A stretch of 64,000 bases of DNA, from NCBI RefSeq assembly GCF_020536995.1, contig NC_068355.1:71743053-71807052 (forward strand), given 5' to 3'. Within the stretch, counting starts at the first letter, position 1, and each line of letters opens with the position of its first letter. The position numbers and the translations under genes were made by a program. Below are positions 1 through 14,000 of the stretch, in pieces. A model generated the notes under the pieces. The model had not been told where the DNA came from. It ran no database searches and saw nothing but the letters and a program-made list of their open reading frames with translations. This DNA comes from Dreissena polymorpha. Its lineage: Eukaryota > Mollusca > Bivalvia > Myida > Dreissenidae.

Positions 1-1203
1 CAGGCTAACTGAAAATCGTTATATTTACATTGCCGATCTTACTTATTCTTTTATTGCTTCAATTATAAATTATTTTTAAGACGACAACGATACAACTAGT
101 TGGTGTTTTTTTTTAATCATATTATGCGTAAAAATAAATGTTTGGATTTAAATGAATTATGCATGAAATGCACACTTTCCACGAGGATACCATCAAGGTT
201 TTCATCATATGTCTCCGAAGTAACTGTCCACGATTTTATCGTGGAGTACACATAACGGATGGATTAGTTATAACTAAAAAAATGACATTATTGATTGGTA
301 TTGTCACCTGGTTATTCATGCATGACTAATGCACAACCGCGCGTTTTATTTACAATGTCGATATCATGCGTTCTTTTCGAGTGTCTAAAATTGACAGGAG
401 ACTTCAACGACTCATACTTCTCAACACTATCGCGACATAACCGGCGATAAACAAACAATGGAGGTGTGAAGCCGTTTGCCGGTTCGCATGTTTTGATAAT
501 AGCCCAGCTACACAAAACTTGACAGGTGACGCAAATTGCTCAATAATCACATCCTCAATCTTGACAAGACGTATGAAAACGTGTAAACAAACACAGCATC
601 AATTTTATTAACACATTTGAAAAGCAAGAAAAATAATCTTAAATATATCGTGAAATACCTTGCGACATACTATTGTAAATCGACAAGTGCCCCCAAATAA
701 ATTGTGTAACCCTAGTACAGTAGGGTATAATATTGTGGGAAAAGTAAACAATAACATTTAAATAAAAATGGCTTCCTCGTTTTTCATTCTCTTCTTCAAA
801 TTTATTTGATTTCAATGCTCTGTACGTACCTGAAAAAAGATAGAAAATATATATGTTAACTTTATAATGTTTGTTCATCTTATTCAGATCGTCAATATAA
901 CACTATTATTAACATAGTTACAGTTAAAACACCGGAAAACAGAATGATGCGAATTACCGCTACTGGGTAACTGACAGCGAAAAAATGTCTTGGCATGGCT
1001 GTAGTTGTGCATAACGCGCAACAAGTTTTTAAAATGAAATTTTGGGGTAAAAAAGTGCGCCTTATACACAACTTTTTACGGTAAAACAATTTAAATATAT
1101 GGAATTTAAGACATCAAATAAAACAAGACTATTGTCAAGCAATATAAGTCCCCTACTGGCTCCACCATTGTCAGAAATTCCACCATTTTCAGAATTTTTT
1201 ATA
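1..1203. other. AT-rich intergenic stretch, nothing recognised
   Basis: No reading frame here looks like a protein family. The short open frames have no splice context or conserved motif. Some phrases near 120-200 resemble phrases near 62270-62340, so part of it may be old repeat, but I could not delimit an element. Confidence 0.4.
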
Positions 1204-1708
1204 TACAGTCGATCGGGTAGTTCCGGATCTCGGGTAATTCCGAATCAACTCTATGATTTAATTAAAATATTAGTCTAAAAGATATTGCCATATCAATATA
1301 ACTGTGATTTTTGGAAAATGTGATCAATTTCAAGCAATAACACAGTTTTGCTTCTTATTTCAACGGTGTTTTCATTGAAAATCACACTTTGGTAACTATC
1401 ACAGTCGTGTCATTTTACCTTCGCACTGTCTATCAATAACACGCGTCAACAATTAAAAGACGATTTAGAAGCACATTTCCTTGGTAAATGCTTGTACATT
1501 TGGTATGAATTTGTTTATTTATTATCATTTTTAAATTCCTGCGAGTGATTTAAGTATATGTTTATGATTTATGGAAATAAAAGCATGGACATTGCACCTC
1601 GTGTACATGTCAGTTGCGGATCAGCTGATTGGGGAAAATCTCAAAACAGTTTATTATTGTTTAAATACTGTGTTAGTAATATTTTAAAGCTCTAGCTACC
1701 ACAAAAGT

Positions 1709-1713
<5 letters not shown>

Positions 1714-1783
<70 letters not shown>
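1714..1783. repeat. (TA)n microsatellite
   Basis: About 70 bases of uninterrupted alternating TA inside the transposon at 1206-5115. Confidence 0.95.
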
Positions 1784-1788
<5 letters not shown>

Positions 1789-2328
1789 GAAGAGTGCCTA
1801 GTTTCTCATAAAGTTGATACAATGTTTCATTTGAATTATTTAATTATAATACTATTTTGTGACTTCAATGTCGAGAAATACAGAGAATACGATTGAATTT
1901 TGTTTATTTTGTCTGTCTTTCTGCCCTAAAACTTTAACCTTGCTCATAAAATGAAACTTTATGGACCTGGTTCTCCAAACTTTACATGTTCTTGCATCTG
2001 ATTGAGATCTATTATGCAAACCAGTTATGAGGCATTAGGTCTAAGTCACAAGGTCAAGGCTAACACATGCAGTAAGCATTTGTTGAATGCATCTTGGTTT
2101 GTTTGTATGTTTATGTGTTTAGTATTTTTAAAATAAGTTATAACATTTAAATGTATAATAGCGGAGTAATAAAAAACCAGCGGAGTGCTAAAATCTGTAC
2201 TCTAGAAAAAATTTATTGATTAATAAATGATGGTAATATGTTACTAGTGCTGGAAGGAGATTGGTAATATTTTAAATATTTATCCAATTTTTAATGTGCA
2301 TTTATGCTGTGATTTTGCATTTCAGATA

Positions 2329-2400
2329 ATTGTCAAGTTGGACGGATGGGTCCTAAAAAGCACGGGTGCTCTGCACAGTCATTGGCAAAGAGGCTGAAGC
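2329..2400 (+). other. Possible transposon coding exon remnant
   Basis: After a pyrimidine-rich stretch ending in CAG (about 2325) comes an ATG at 2347. It opens a short basic peptide beginning MGPKKHGCSAQSLAKRLKR, then runs into AT-rich sequence and a stop. A lysine-rich N-terminus suits a DNA-binding element protein, and it lies inside the 1206-5115 transposon. No clear donor follows. Could equally be chance. Confidence 0.25.
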
Positions 2401-2705
2401 GGATACTTTTATATATTTTTACATTATTGTGATCCTATTATTGTTAAATGTTGCCATAATATGTTATTTACCAAACATTTAACTTGATATCTAGTATTGT
2501 CTTCCATTTCTTTACCATTATTATCCCAGAGGTACTGGTTTATGTTGTTGTTGCTTTTTATACTTTTATTACATTATTTTACATTATTGTGATCATATTA
2601 TTGTTACATGTTATCATACTATGTTATTTACCAAAAAAGTAACTTGATATCTAGTATTGTTTTCCATTTCTTTAGCAAATTTATTCTAGAGGCACTGGTT
2701 TATGT

Positions 2706-3984
2706 CAGTCTTCACGCTAAATATTTTAGACCAATAGCCCTTCGGGCTAATCAGATAGAATTTTTATTAGCCCGAATACAGTTTCAATAGCCCGAAAAGG
2801 TTAACAAACATTTTATGACTTTTTTGGCTTTGAGCAACAAAAATATTCATTTCCAATCAGAAATAACTTCTAATGAGTAAAAACAGTTGCCTGTCCCATT
2901 TTCAACAGACTGTATTATTTATTTTTGATAACAACAGCAAAGGCATAAAGTCTTCACGCTAACTATAAGCCCGACAGCCCGGGTTTGGTGAAATGTTATT
3001 CGGGCTACTAGTAATTAATAATTTATATTGTCGGGCTTTTGGATTTTTTAGCTGTTTCAAATAAAGCATAATAATTCGGGCTAGTGGTTTAAATATATTA
3101 CCGTGAAGACTGGGCATGCTCTCCGGACATCTCCATATCTCAGTGTTTCAGATTGGCCCCAATTTCCTCAGGACAGGTTTCCTCAAATGTCTAAATGGTC
3201 AATTTTTTTTCAGGACATTTGTCCTAAATCATGAAACAATTTTCATACAGTTTTGTTAGCGCCCTGAGCCCTAACCTATTGTACTTTTTTAGTCTTTCTA
3301 GTTGCAATTTCTGGTGAAAACAATGCGAAATATTATAAATCATACCATCCGTATCACCGCATGTGTATTCATCATTCAATAGACATTTTTATAAAGAAGG
3401 TCGAAAATAAATTTAAATCGACAAAAACAAAACTGTATCCGAAAATAACAGTCCGAGAATATGAAAGTGTTTTGCACATGAAATCAAATGTGCATATCGT
3501 ATGATTCAAGAAAAATAAAAACCAGTTATCTAGCAAATACGTAATAAATATATAATTTTGTTAACATATTGCTTAAATATATGCTATTGCAGTGCTTTAT
3601 TTTGCTAATCGATCACTCAAACTTTTTCATTTGCAACGTTTGCTGACTAATACGATTTTCGGAAAGTAGCGAAGATTTTTCGTCAGTTGTTTTTCTATCC
3701 GCTAACCAATCAAAAATCAATAATAAAATAGTCCATCTCCGGAGTCTCCGTAAGAGTGGAACTCAGACGTGTTGATTTGCTAACGACTTGTACCGACTAC
3801 TTCCATTGATTATGTCTTTAACCCAAAGTGGCTGACCGGTGTTCATGTATTTTTTTCACTCTGTTTATTATTTTACGCTAAAATATTCAATCGACCGGTC
3901 GGGCTGTTTAATATGCATTTATGATCGACCGACCGTCCCAAGAATCGACTCGGGCTACGGGCTTATAGGCTAATTCGAAGACTG
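2706..3984. mobile_element. Inverted-repeat element rich in AGCCCGA motifs, 6-bp direct repeat
   Basis: It begins CAGTCTTCACGCTAA and ends in a similar inverted sequence (CTAATTCGAAGACTG). TTATGT lies directly outside both ends (2700-2705 and 3985-3990), like a target duplication. A further end-like sequence at about 2949 and one at 3098-3112 suggest an inner related copy. The interior repeats AGCCCGA in both orientations and shows no coding potential. Confidence 0.45.
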
Positions 3985-4091
3985 TTATGTTATACTTTTT
4001 ATGGATGCTTTTATATATTTTTACATTATTGTGATCCTATTATTAGCAAATGCATTCCAGAGGTACTTGTTTATGTTCAGTTGTCATTTTT

Positions 4092-4411
4092 ATGCCCCCG
4101 GATCGAATGATCGGGGCATATTGTGTTTGGCCAGTCTGTACATTCTGTCCCAAAACTTTAACCTTAGTTAAAGTTTTTTGATAACTTTTGCAATATTTAA
4201 GACAGAAACTTGATATTTGGCATGTATGTGTATCTCATGGAGCTGCACATTTTGAGTGGTGAAAGGTCAAGGTCATCGTTCAAGGTCAAAGAAGCTAATC
4301 CAAGGAAGTAATAAGCTTTAAAGGGCGATAATTATCTGTACCTGCCAAATGAACAAAAAACAAAGCGGCGCAATAGGGGGCATTGTGTTCCTGACAAACA
4401 CATCTCTTGTT
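4092..4411 (-). mobile_element. HE-A hairpin-ended element
   Basis: Left end is the palindrome GCCCCCGGATCGAATGATCG...; right end is catctcttgtt (AACAAG on the other strand). The core carries the HE-A unit (gatatttggcatg..., gagctgcacattttgag, aaggtcaaggtcatc). Whole, one core unit, non-coding. Confidence 0.8.
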
Positions 4412-5290
4412 ATAAATACATTTATATAAAGTTCTGTATTTTTTAGGACCTTAGTTATAAACATATTTTCTAGTCATACATAAAATGTTCTAGTCATAAG
4501 CATATATGTCATATTTTCATACAGTTTGTACATTATTGTGATTCTTTTGTTGTTAAATGTTATTATATTATGTTATTTCCCAAGAAGGTATCTTGAGTTT
4601 ATCAATAAATTGCTTGTATTGAGTATTTGTGCTTGTTTTATATAACCAATAATACAGAGGAATCCATTTCAAATCAAAACATAAATACTTTCCAACAGCT
4701 TTATTCTCCTGTGTACAGTCATACACCCCATAATGTTTTTAAATTGTCAGACAGTTATTAAACTGAAACAAACGAACCTATCTGATGTTTTATTTAATAC
4801 ATGCATCATTTGTTTTGACAGTCAAAATAATTGTTGACAGTCAAAATAAGTTTTGAGATGATCCCTGACCTACATCTTCCAAATAGTCCGAGTGATCCGA
4901 AATTACCGCACTCGATTCAGAACTAGCCGACTTTATGCAAGCGAATAAGTTCAAATTGGCATCAGAAATGTATTGATAAGTATTAATAAATTAATATGGC
5001 CTGAAAGATGAAATATTTTGCCTCAACAATCCAAGTTTTTTGAAAGCAATTGCTTTATTTTAAAAATATTTACACCATTATTTACGTTAGTGATCCGGAA
5101 CTACCCGACCGACTGTAAGGTGTTTACAAGTGATGAGTATTTGCTTGATATGTTCAAGCTATTTTGTTTAAATGGTTGTTTCACAGTTAGCGCAATTATT
5201 TCACAAACATTTGCAAGTGTAAATATTGTATTCATCATTTTCATGGGAATTATTTATCACTTTGCTATCTCTGTTATACTTACCATCTTA

Positions 5291-7746
5291 ATCCTAATAA
5301 ATGCGCCCAGGCGCAATGCAAATCACAAAGGGGGCGCGTTTATTTCACCCCCCTTTAGTTATAATATGAACTGACAGGTAAAATATGTTTACCGGTAATG
5401 GCAAAAAGTTCCAAGTTCATTGAGCAATCGTAAACATATCACAATTAGTTTTACCAGAATAGTGCACCCCATTATCATTCTGTTTCTGCCTCGGCATTGA
5501 TCCGCCGAATCGCGCTGCGTCTTGACACGCGGCGATTTGCCAAGGAGAAATATGTACAAATATTGATTGTATGCTTTAACAAATTTTAAATAATTTTCAA
5601 ATTAACGAATAAAAGAATTTCAAATTAACGAATATAAGAAACAGATACAGATAATACCCTGTTATTCTTATTTATACGCGATTGTTTTAACATTTCGTCA
5701 CTTTTCTGCATACTTCATACAGTTACCATCGGATGTCATCTGTCAAAACAATGTAGGTCAGAAACCATATAGAAGAAATTTACACAGTTTAATCTCGGAA
5801 ACAAGACTTGCTTAAACATCGGAAAAAAAAACGATATCTTTTTGCATAAGATGGAGTTGCTAAAATACACAGACGACAAAAATATAAATAATGTTGACCA
5901 TTTGAATAAAATCAAATGTTGTTGTTTTTTTAAATGAATACTTTCACATCTTCCCGATTTTCAGAAAATGACTTGTGTACATGTGCATCTAAATTTAAAT
6001 TTACACATTGCTTCTGGTGATGAACTGCGTGTTCAGTGGGAATACTGCCGTCCCGATTTAAGTTGTTTATTGGTCGTTGCAGACGAATATGAACTGTACA
6101 CGACACTTGTGTGCAGTCAGTGAACAATAAAATAATTGTTTCAATAATGAAGGAACTGAAACAGCGTAACGGTAACGATACAGCGTGTTTGAATTATATT
6201 TTATTAAGAGGAAATGTCAATGCTAAGTAATTCGCGACATACCCCGGTAATTAAGTTGAAATTCACAACAAAACTTTTATTGGAAATTAAAATTAATGAT
6301 CTCAATGTTCAGGGCCCTCAATCTATCAAATCTGCCGCCGAATTTCGGTAGCAGTCCCCCACCTGAAAAGTATACTTTTTTCCCAAAAAAATTCCCCCCC
6401 CCCCCCCCCCAAAAAAAAAAAAAATTTTTTTTTTTTTTTTAATAGAAAGATGTGTGTCATGATTATTATATCTCCATTCTATTACAATTTAATCTATTCA
6501 AACATACTAAATTATGAAAAATGCAATGGATATAGTGCAAACATGTACAAATGAAATAATGAGAGAGTAAGTAAAAGAATCCCCCAAAAAGGGAAATGCC
6601 GCGAAAATTCCCCCTCCTAAGGGCTGCGGACCCCTTCCCCCAAAGTAGTGTGAGGGCCCTGATGTTTTACCCGCTATGAAATGTTTATTCACAAATAAAT
6701 ACACCCACGCCAATTTTTGCACGCTTTTTTCAGAACAAAGAAATTCATTTAATTCACGTGCACTATGTATATGTGGCTAGAATTTGAAGCCGAAAATAGC
6801 TGTACACGACGAGTGCAAACCATGTCAGGTGATTTACGCATGTTGTAATACAACTGTCCTGATTGGGCGCTTATTTCATCAAATCTTTAAATAGAAGCAT
6901 ATGCAGAAATTGAGCACTTTTATCATCAATATAAACCAGAATTTGCTGTTAAAAATCGAAATCGGGCATATGCGAGATTATCGAGTAATGGATAAAGACG
7001 GAAGAAGTTGCATGTATGCGATTGAGACAGTTGAAACGTATGTATCCGGGTATCGAGATACTTGGGAAAATACGATTATTACAATCAGTTATGAGTTATC
7101 TATGGCTTCAAACTGTTACTTGCCTTATCAAACACGCAATTATCACTCATCGAGGTGCAGTATCCTACAGCTAGGTGCGAACACGGTTTTGTTTTATACG
7201 CGACATTTAAAAAGACAGAAAAAAGTGTCACAGTGTGAAATACATGTTGAAATTTGAAAACAACAACGCCTACAATCCCATATTGTTCTACAGACAAATT
7301 AATTTTATTTTTCGGGGAGGGGATTGGCTTTGATAGTTTATGTCCGAACGTAGTTAATCTACATTTAATAAAATTTATGATTCGGAACTTGTAATCAGTT
7401 TCTATCCTAGGTAAATTATGGTTAATAAGAATGTTCGCGGAGTGTCACATCACCAACAATTTCCTCGGCATCATGCCGAGGCGTGTCTTGGCGAACAGAC
7501 ACGGCAACGAGATGGTCGATGCCGAGTCAATTCCGCGAACACTGGATGTCGTCAAACTCCGCACATCACGGATTTTGTTGGTTTTGCGTGAGCTGTACTG
7601 TGCCTTGTTGATAAAAAAAGAATGTTATGTCAATAAAATGCAATTACTTTACCCCTTAGCAACCGAGGGGTCTTTTATTTTGATCACTCCTTCATTTTAT
7701 TTTACGATAGGGGCGCGTTTATTAGGGCGGGAGTGTTTATTAGGAT
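5291..7746. mobile_element. Possible DNA transposon bounded by ATCCTAATAAA inverted repeats
   Basis: ATCCTAATAAA at 5291-5301 is matched in inverted form at 7736-7746, and GCGCCC/GGGCGC follows on both inner sides. Both subterminal regions hold CGGCAT/GACACG-rich stretches (5490-5550 and 7430-7570). Open frames at 6901-7257 (118 aa) and 7431-7748 (105 aa) resemble no family I know. No clear target duplication, so the element is tentative. Confidence 0.35.
6310..6661. mobile_element. Small TIR element (MITE), CAGGGCCCTCA ends, 5-bp direct repeat
   Basis: CAGGGCCCTCA at 6310-6320 is inverted exactly at 6651-6661. ATGTT lies just outside each end (6305-6309, 6662-6666). The interior has a block of homopolymers (about 17 C, 14 A, 16 T) at 6394-6440 and no coding potential. 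Confidence 0.6.
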
Positions 7747-7982
7747 AAAGACAGTGGATTACTAGTTTTTTTATTGTGCTGTGATATGTTTCTCTAAGTA
7801 AATCGTCAATAAATTAATTTAAAATGTGCCATTGTTCCTGTTATTGAGAATTTGTAATGGAGTATCATGTCAGAAGGCCGCTCGCTCGTTGCAGCATAGC
7901 ATCATGAAGACTGAAATTGCTTTTATTTGAAAAAAAAAAGAATTCCAGATATACTTTAATTTATCTTTTTTTTGTATTTCAG

Positions 7983-8044
7983 ATGACATCTGTCCCGGCA
8001 AAGATTGTGCTTAAAAGCACCACAAAGTGCACTCTGAGTGATAG
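7983..8044 (+). CDS. CHTOP: CHTOP coding exon 1
   Basis: Acceptor tttgtatttcag immediately precedes the ATG; donor is gtgagg. Encodes [20 protein letters not shown] plus two bases of an Arg codon completed by the next exon. The KxVLKSTTK motif matches vertebrate CHTOP. Confidence 0.93.
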
Positions 8045-11000
8045 GTGAGGAACCAAACATGAGTGATTGGAGTTGTGGAAATGTTAAAGACTGGTTGAAA
8101 TTGCTGTGTGTGCATTCAGATATGCATCAGAATGGCGAGTAGTCATTCCTTGCCTTCTTAATGTTTTTTTCTTAAAACATGACAAAAGTCATATATTAGT
8201 CCATTTCATTAAAGATCATGAAATAAACACACACTAGAATGGCAGAGGTTTGCAATTGTCACAACAAATGGAGCAGGCAAACAAATCAGTTTGGCTTTGC
8301 TGTAACTAAACATGAAGTCCATTCTGTCCACTTCAAGAATTGCACAGCCACAGCATCTCCAGCAGAGGTGAATGTAGAGCCAAGCCACATGAGCTTATAA
8401 AACCCATATCAGACAACCATGAAACAATGGAGCAACTTACTTTCTTTTCTTTCTTTTTTTTTTCTTCTAAAAACTAAACTTTCAAGTGAAGATTTCAAGA
8501 AGGCTTCAAGCAGCAATTGACGGCATCAATCTCCACAATGGCTGACATTGCCCAGCTTCCCAGTAAGGAAAGTGGTGAGAGTCAGTGCTAGTCATTACCT
8601 TTCTTTCCTCCCTTGCTATTGGATCAAGAGGATGTGACCAGCTGACCTTTGACCAGTTTTGGTAGAGGTCAGTGGTTAGAGTCACACACTTGACAACTAT
8701 CATACTATGTCTTGTTTTTATCACTCGGCTTCTACGACATCTATTATACCCACATCTTTGTTTGTATGCAGCGGTCATAAAGGTTTCTTGGTTTCACAAA
8801 AAGTGCACACATTAATGATGGGTGTTTATTCCTGTTCAAAATCAAGCGCATGTTTGCCAAAGTGAATGTCATGAATTTTTAGAGAAAATAATATATATTT
8901 GATATAATCCAAAGTATGAAATGATAGCATCTTCATGAATTATGACTTAATTAAAATTAAATTATTTATTTATTTAAAGTGTTAGCAATACATTAAGGTT
9001 TGTGTTCAAACTTGTCATTAGGCATTTTCCTTGTAAGTGATTGAATATAAAAAAGTAGACTTGGCAGAAAAATACTTTTTGTAAAGAACATGCATAATTT
9101 ATGCATAATATTATGTATACATGTAAAAGTTGCTAATATTTGCAGTTTCAAACAGGAACATGTTTAGCATTGTAATTTTATTCTTGCAAGAACAAGAGGG
9201 TGAACAATCATATTTTGTATAGCCAGCTCAGAATTCAAGAAAGAGAAAGATTAAAAGTTAATGTTCACATGTTTATTCTTCCTTTTTTTGTACAAAATTT
9301 GTTTCATAAGTAAGTAAAGCATTCTTGAAAATGTGTATGAGTTGTCTGAAAGCTCCAATGTGGCATTCACACAAATGTGTTGCCATTCAAAATATGCCAC
9401 AAGGCATTATGAATAAAAGCTGTAGCAAAATGTAGTATGTACATTGTGTAATATGCATGGTAAAAATGATGTTGATCATGAAAATGATGAAGAGTTTGCA
9501 TTGGGCTCTACATTACCATACCATGGTCATGAACAAGCTCAAATGGCATGCAAGATGCGTCTTGAAGCCAGCATGGCATTGTGTTTGCTGTTTTCTGTGA
9601 AGATTTACACAGATACAGAAGATGCGTCCAGCGCCAGCTTCGCCTCAGGAAGTTCGGGTTCAGATGGCAGCATCACAGCAATCATCACAGCAAAATCGGC
9701 GACTTGCACAGCAGATGGCTAACAGACCAGCTGTGCAGGCAGCACTTGGGCAAAGAATGCCAAAACAACCAATGCAACAGGTGAATGTCATGTACATTTT
9801 ATATGCTTGGGAAACTCCATATAAAAATGTGTAGAACTAAATTAAAGTTTGCCCTGCTGACTTTCCTGAATGAGATGAGGTCTTGAATAGGTTCCTTTGA
9901 TAAGTGCTTTTTAGCTCTACTATTATATATGAAACATATATAGTGGAGCTATCCTACTCACCCCGGCGTCAGCGTGAGCGTCTGCGTTAGCGTCAGCGTT
10001 AGCGTGCAAATTTTAAAGTTTTTGTACTACCCCAACAATTTTCTTTGTCCCTTGACATATTGCTTTCATATTTTGCATACTTGTTTACCAACATGACCCC
10101 AACCTATAGACAAGAGCAGACCACTGTATCAAGCATTTTGACATAATTATGGCCCCCTTTCCACTTAAAATATGCAGCAAATGTTTAAGTTTTCGTACTA
10201 CCCCATTTATTTTCATTGTCCCTTGACATCTTGCTTTCATATTTTGCATACTTGTTAACCAACATCACCCCAATCTATAAACAAGTGCAGACAACTTTAT
10301 CAAGCATTTTGTCATAATTATTGCCCCTTTTATACTTAGAATATGCATATTATTGACAAACCCATGTTAAAAAAAATTTGCGAACTACCCCATATATTTC
10401 CTATATTCTTTGACATATTGCTTTTATATTTTGCATACATGTTTACCAACATGACCCCAACCTATAGACAAGAGCAGACCACTGTATCAAGCATTTTGAC
10501 ATAATTATGGCCCCTTTTACACTTAGATAATTGAACATTTTGCTTAAATTGCCATAACTTCTGTCCTCTGACAGCTCTTGTTATGCCCCCCGTAGGGTGG
10601 CATATTATAGCAGTTGAACTGTCAGTACGTTTGTCTGTCTGTCTGTCTGTTTGTCCGACCGAAAACTTTTAACATTGGCCATAACTTTTGCAACATTGAA
10701 TATAGCAACTTGATATTTGGCATGCATGTGCATCTCATGAAGCTGCACATTTTGAGTGTTGAAAGGTCTTGGTCATCCTTCAAGGTCAAAATTCAAAAAA
10801 TACAATCTAAGGGAAGTAATAAGCTTTAAAAGGGAGATAATTTATAAACCTGCCAAATGATATACATATTGATATTTTATTTCAAAGCGGCGCAGTAGGG
10901 GGCATTAAGATTCTGACAAACACATCTCTTGTTTAAAAATCAGGCTGTTTTAAAGAAAATGTGGGACACATTTCCGGAAATAAAATTGGGCTGTTAAAAT

Positions 11001-14000
11001 GTAATGTTTTTGCAATTAAAAAATACATTGTAAAAAGGAAATTTCATTTCATGTAGAGGAGCCGTTATGTGTCCAGTTAGTTTAAACATGTTTATTTTAG
11101 CTCAATTTAGGCTTATATAAACGCTCTAGAGTCCGTTTCCTGGGTCTAGAACCAGTACATGTACTTGGTGTTTTTGGGGGAGATCTATAGAACACTCCCA
11201 CAGTTTAGATCCAACCCGTGACCTCCCAGTCACTAGGCAACACCATATCCATTTATAATATACCACGGCGACCTCAGTTAAGGTATCGCACCCCTAATGG
11301 GCACATATCCAAATATAATTTAATAATTTTCCTAATCAGCATTATTTCACTGAACTACATGCAAATTTGTAGGTAGGCTTTCCATGCTTTTAAAAAAATA
11401 TACCGTTTTTTTCAAAACCACCCTCACGCTTGGCTTTTGTCCAGTTTATTTTCCCCCCTGGGGTATATAAAAGTTCCATAATTCATTCAAATTTCCTAAT
11501 ATGGGCATGCAGTTGGTATGTACAGATGCAGTAAAGGTGTTTAAAATTAAAACAAGATGAAATAAGTATTCTTTTACAGACATTTATTTTTTGCAAATTT
11601 TTATCTATGGAATAGCGCCATAAAATGTAAGTGATTTCAGCCAAGTAAAAATTGGGTCGGTTAAAAACAGTTTCATAAAATTCAAAATAGTATCATTTAA
11701 GTTATATTTTAAACTAATTTTTTTTATAGAAACACTAAATACAGCAAAAATACCAAGAAATAGACATATTTACCGTTTACTTTTTGAAATAAAAATAGAA
11801 ATGCAACATGCATCATTCGTATTTTCAGCAGTAAATTACCCAATTTAGCCACAACATTGTTTTAATTAAAAAAAATTGAAGGATGTGCATACAATTTTCA
11901 ACATATTTAACAATAAACATAGCTTATATGCTATATTAAATCAAATAATGTTAGAAAAGAAATAAAATGCGTTGCAAAAAGTATGCGATGTCGGCAGGAT
12001 TCGAACCTGCGCGGGAACATCCTAAAAGATTTCTAGTCCATCGCCTTAACCACTTGGCCACGACTACTTCACATCAGTGCAACCTTAAATTAGATATCCA
12101 TAAGTAAACAGGTAAAAAGGCTCGTCGATCTTTGAAGAAATCGCGAAATCGTATTTTTCAGATGATAATTGGATCAAAGTCAATATTTATAGTGAAAATA
12201 ATGTATTCTAAATATATTAGGTAAACACATATCAAAATTCGAAGTTTGAAAAAAATAAAATGCATCTCTCGGAAATAATCGATCATTGAAGATCGGAAAT
12301 GATTGTAAAATAAATCGCGGGAAATCATTAGAGGTGCGCTACCTTAAGTAGTTAAGTAGTTTCCAGTTAAGTAGTTGAAACAATGATATATACTTATTAA
12401 GTATATGAAGCCATACCTGTTGACTGAGTTCAAATATTTCACGGTACCTTATCCCAATTCTGCAACTACTTGTAAGGTACTTATATTATTGCTTTTACAC
12501 CTTTGAAAATATCTTAAGTGGGTTGTATTATGTGCACTTTTAGACAAGATCCCTAAAACAAAGACTTGGTCCTTCAAATGTGAAAGCTCGGTTGTCAATG
12601 GACACGCCGACATTCCGAGGTCGAGGGAGAGGAGGCAGACGTGGCGGTGGTTTTAGAGGTCGGGGTCAGCAGAATGGATACATGTCTGGAGGTATGCCTT
12701 ACAGAGGTAAACCAATTTATGTTTGTTTATTTTCTCAATAATAGAGCAATAGTTGTGAATCATATATGACATTTCCAGCTGTTCATTTTCTTACCGAAAA
12801 AGATTCAATTTTGGTAAGGTGCTTTGTTTTGTTTTTTTATGCCCCCGGATCGAATGATCAGGGGTATATTGTTTTTGGCCTGTCTGTCATTGTGTGTGTC
12901 TGTCTGTCTGTCCCAAAAAAAGTTTTGCAAACGCTTTTTTAGCTCAGCTGAGCACAACGTGTGATCGCCTTTTGTCCGTCGTGCGTCTTCAACATTTTGC
13001 CTTGTCAACATTCTAGAGGCCACATTTATTGTCTGAGTTTCATGTAACTTGGTCACAACATTTGTCCCATTGATACCTCGACTGAGTTCGAAACTGGGTC
13101 ATGCTGGGTCAAAAACTAGGTCACTAGGTCAAAAAAAAGAAAAACCTTGTGAACACTGTATAAGTCACATTTGATGCCCAATCTTAATGTAACTTTGTCA
13201 AATGGTTGTCTTAATGATATGTTGGTTGAGTTCAAAAATGGTTCTGGTCAGTTGAAAAACACTGGTTTAATTGATATCTCGGATGAGTTTGAAAATGGTC
13301 CAGATAGGTGAAAAGCATGGCCGCCAGGGGGCGGGGCAGTTTTCTCTCTCTATATACAGAGGCGTCAAAGTTCAGGATTATCCCTGAAATCAGGATTATG
13401 GCCCTGTTGGACCAATTTCGATTTTAATATAAATCAGGGGATTTTTTCTGGAATTTTAAGATTATTGTCACAAAATGTCATCTTAAACACAAATTATTTT
13501 ACTTTGACATATTGTTTACAAAGTTATATACAATTATAGTAAACAAAGTTACATGAATTATTAACCCTTTTTTGCTCTGGCCCCAAAACGATCGGCCTAT
13601 TTTCAGGATTTTAGATTTTGGCCAATTGACACCCCTGATATATATAGTGAAAACATGTGAACCCTCTAGAAGTCACATTTTTGGTCCAATGTTCATGAAC
13701 TTTGGTCAGAACATGTGTTTTCTGGATGTCAAGGGAAGTAACTGCAAACTGGCTTTTGAAAAATTATGTTGAATTGACAGAGTTGTCTCCCTTTTTAAAT
13801 TTTTTTTTTTTAAGCACAAGAAGATTAAGTGGAATTAATTATAAATGATAGTTTTACATTCTGGAAGAAAGCAAACTTTTGAAAATGTTTTTTATTGTTT
13901 GATGATTCTGTACAATATGGCATTCTTTTGTCAAACAATTAAAGCGAGACTATACAATTTTTATATCTGATAAATTGTTATATATTGATAAATACATGTT

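Larger units (their letters stand above)
1206..5115. mobile_element. TA-flanked DNA transposon (pogo/mariner-like ends), 3.9 kb, with nested insertions
   Basis: The left end reads CAGTCGATCGGGTAGTTCC and the right end is its inverted complement with one difference over 24 bases. Both ends are flanked by TA, the target of Tc1/mariner/pogo elements. The subterminal region repeats the theme (near 1225-1250 and 4885-4920). No intact transposase is visible. It holds a TA microsatellite, a second inverted-repeat element (2706-3984) and an HE-A copy (4092-4411). A block of about 170 bp (ttacattattgtgatc...) recurs near 2420, 2580, 4020 and 4520. Ends and TA are seen; the family assignment is inferred. 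Confidence 0.6.

Noticed and set aside
5018-5374. 118-aa hydrophobic open frame on +
   Set aside because: It spans the right end of the 1206-5115 transposon and the left end of another element, and looks like AT-rich chance coding.
9444-9722. 92-aa frame on + over CHTOP exon 2
   Set aside because: Out of frame with CHTOP; the homologous frame is the one giving RFTQIQKM and NRRLAQQM.
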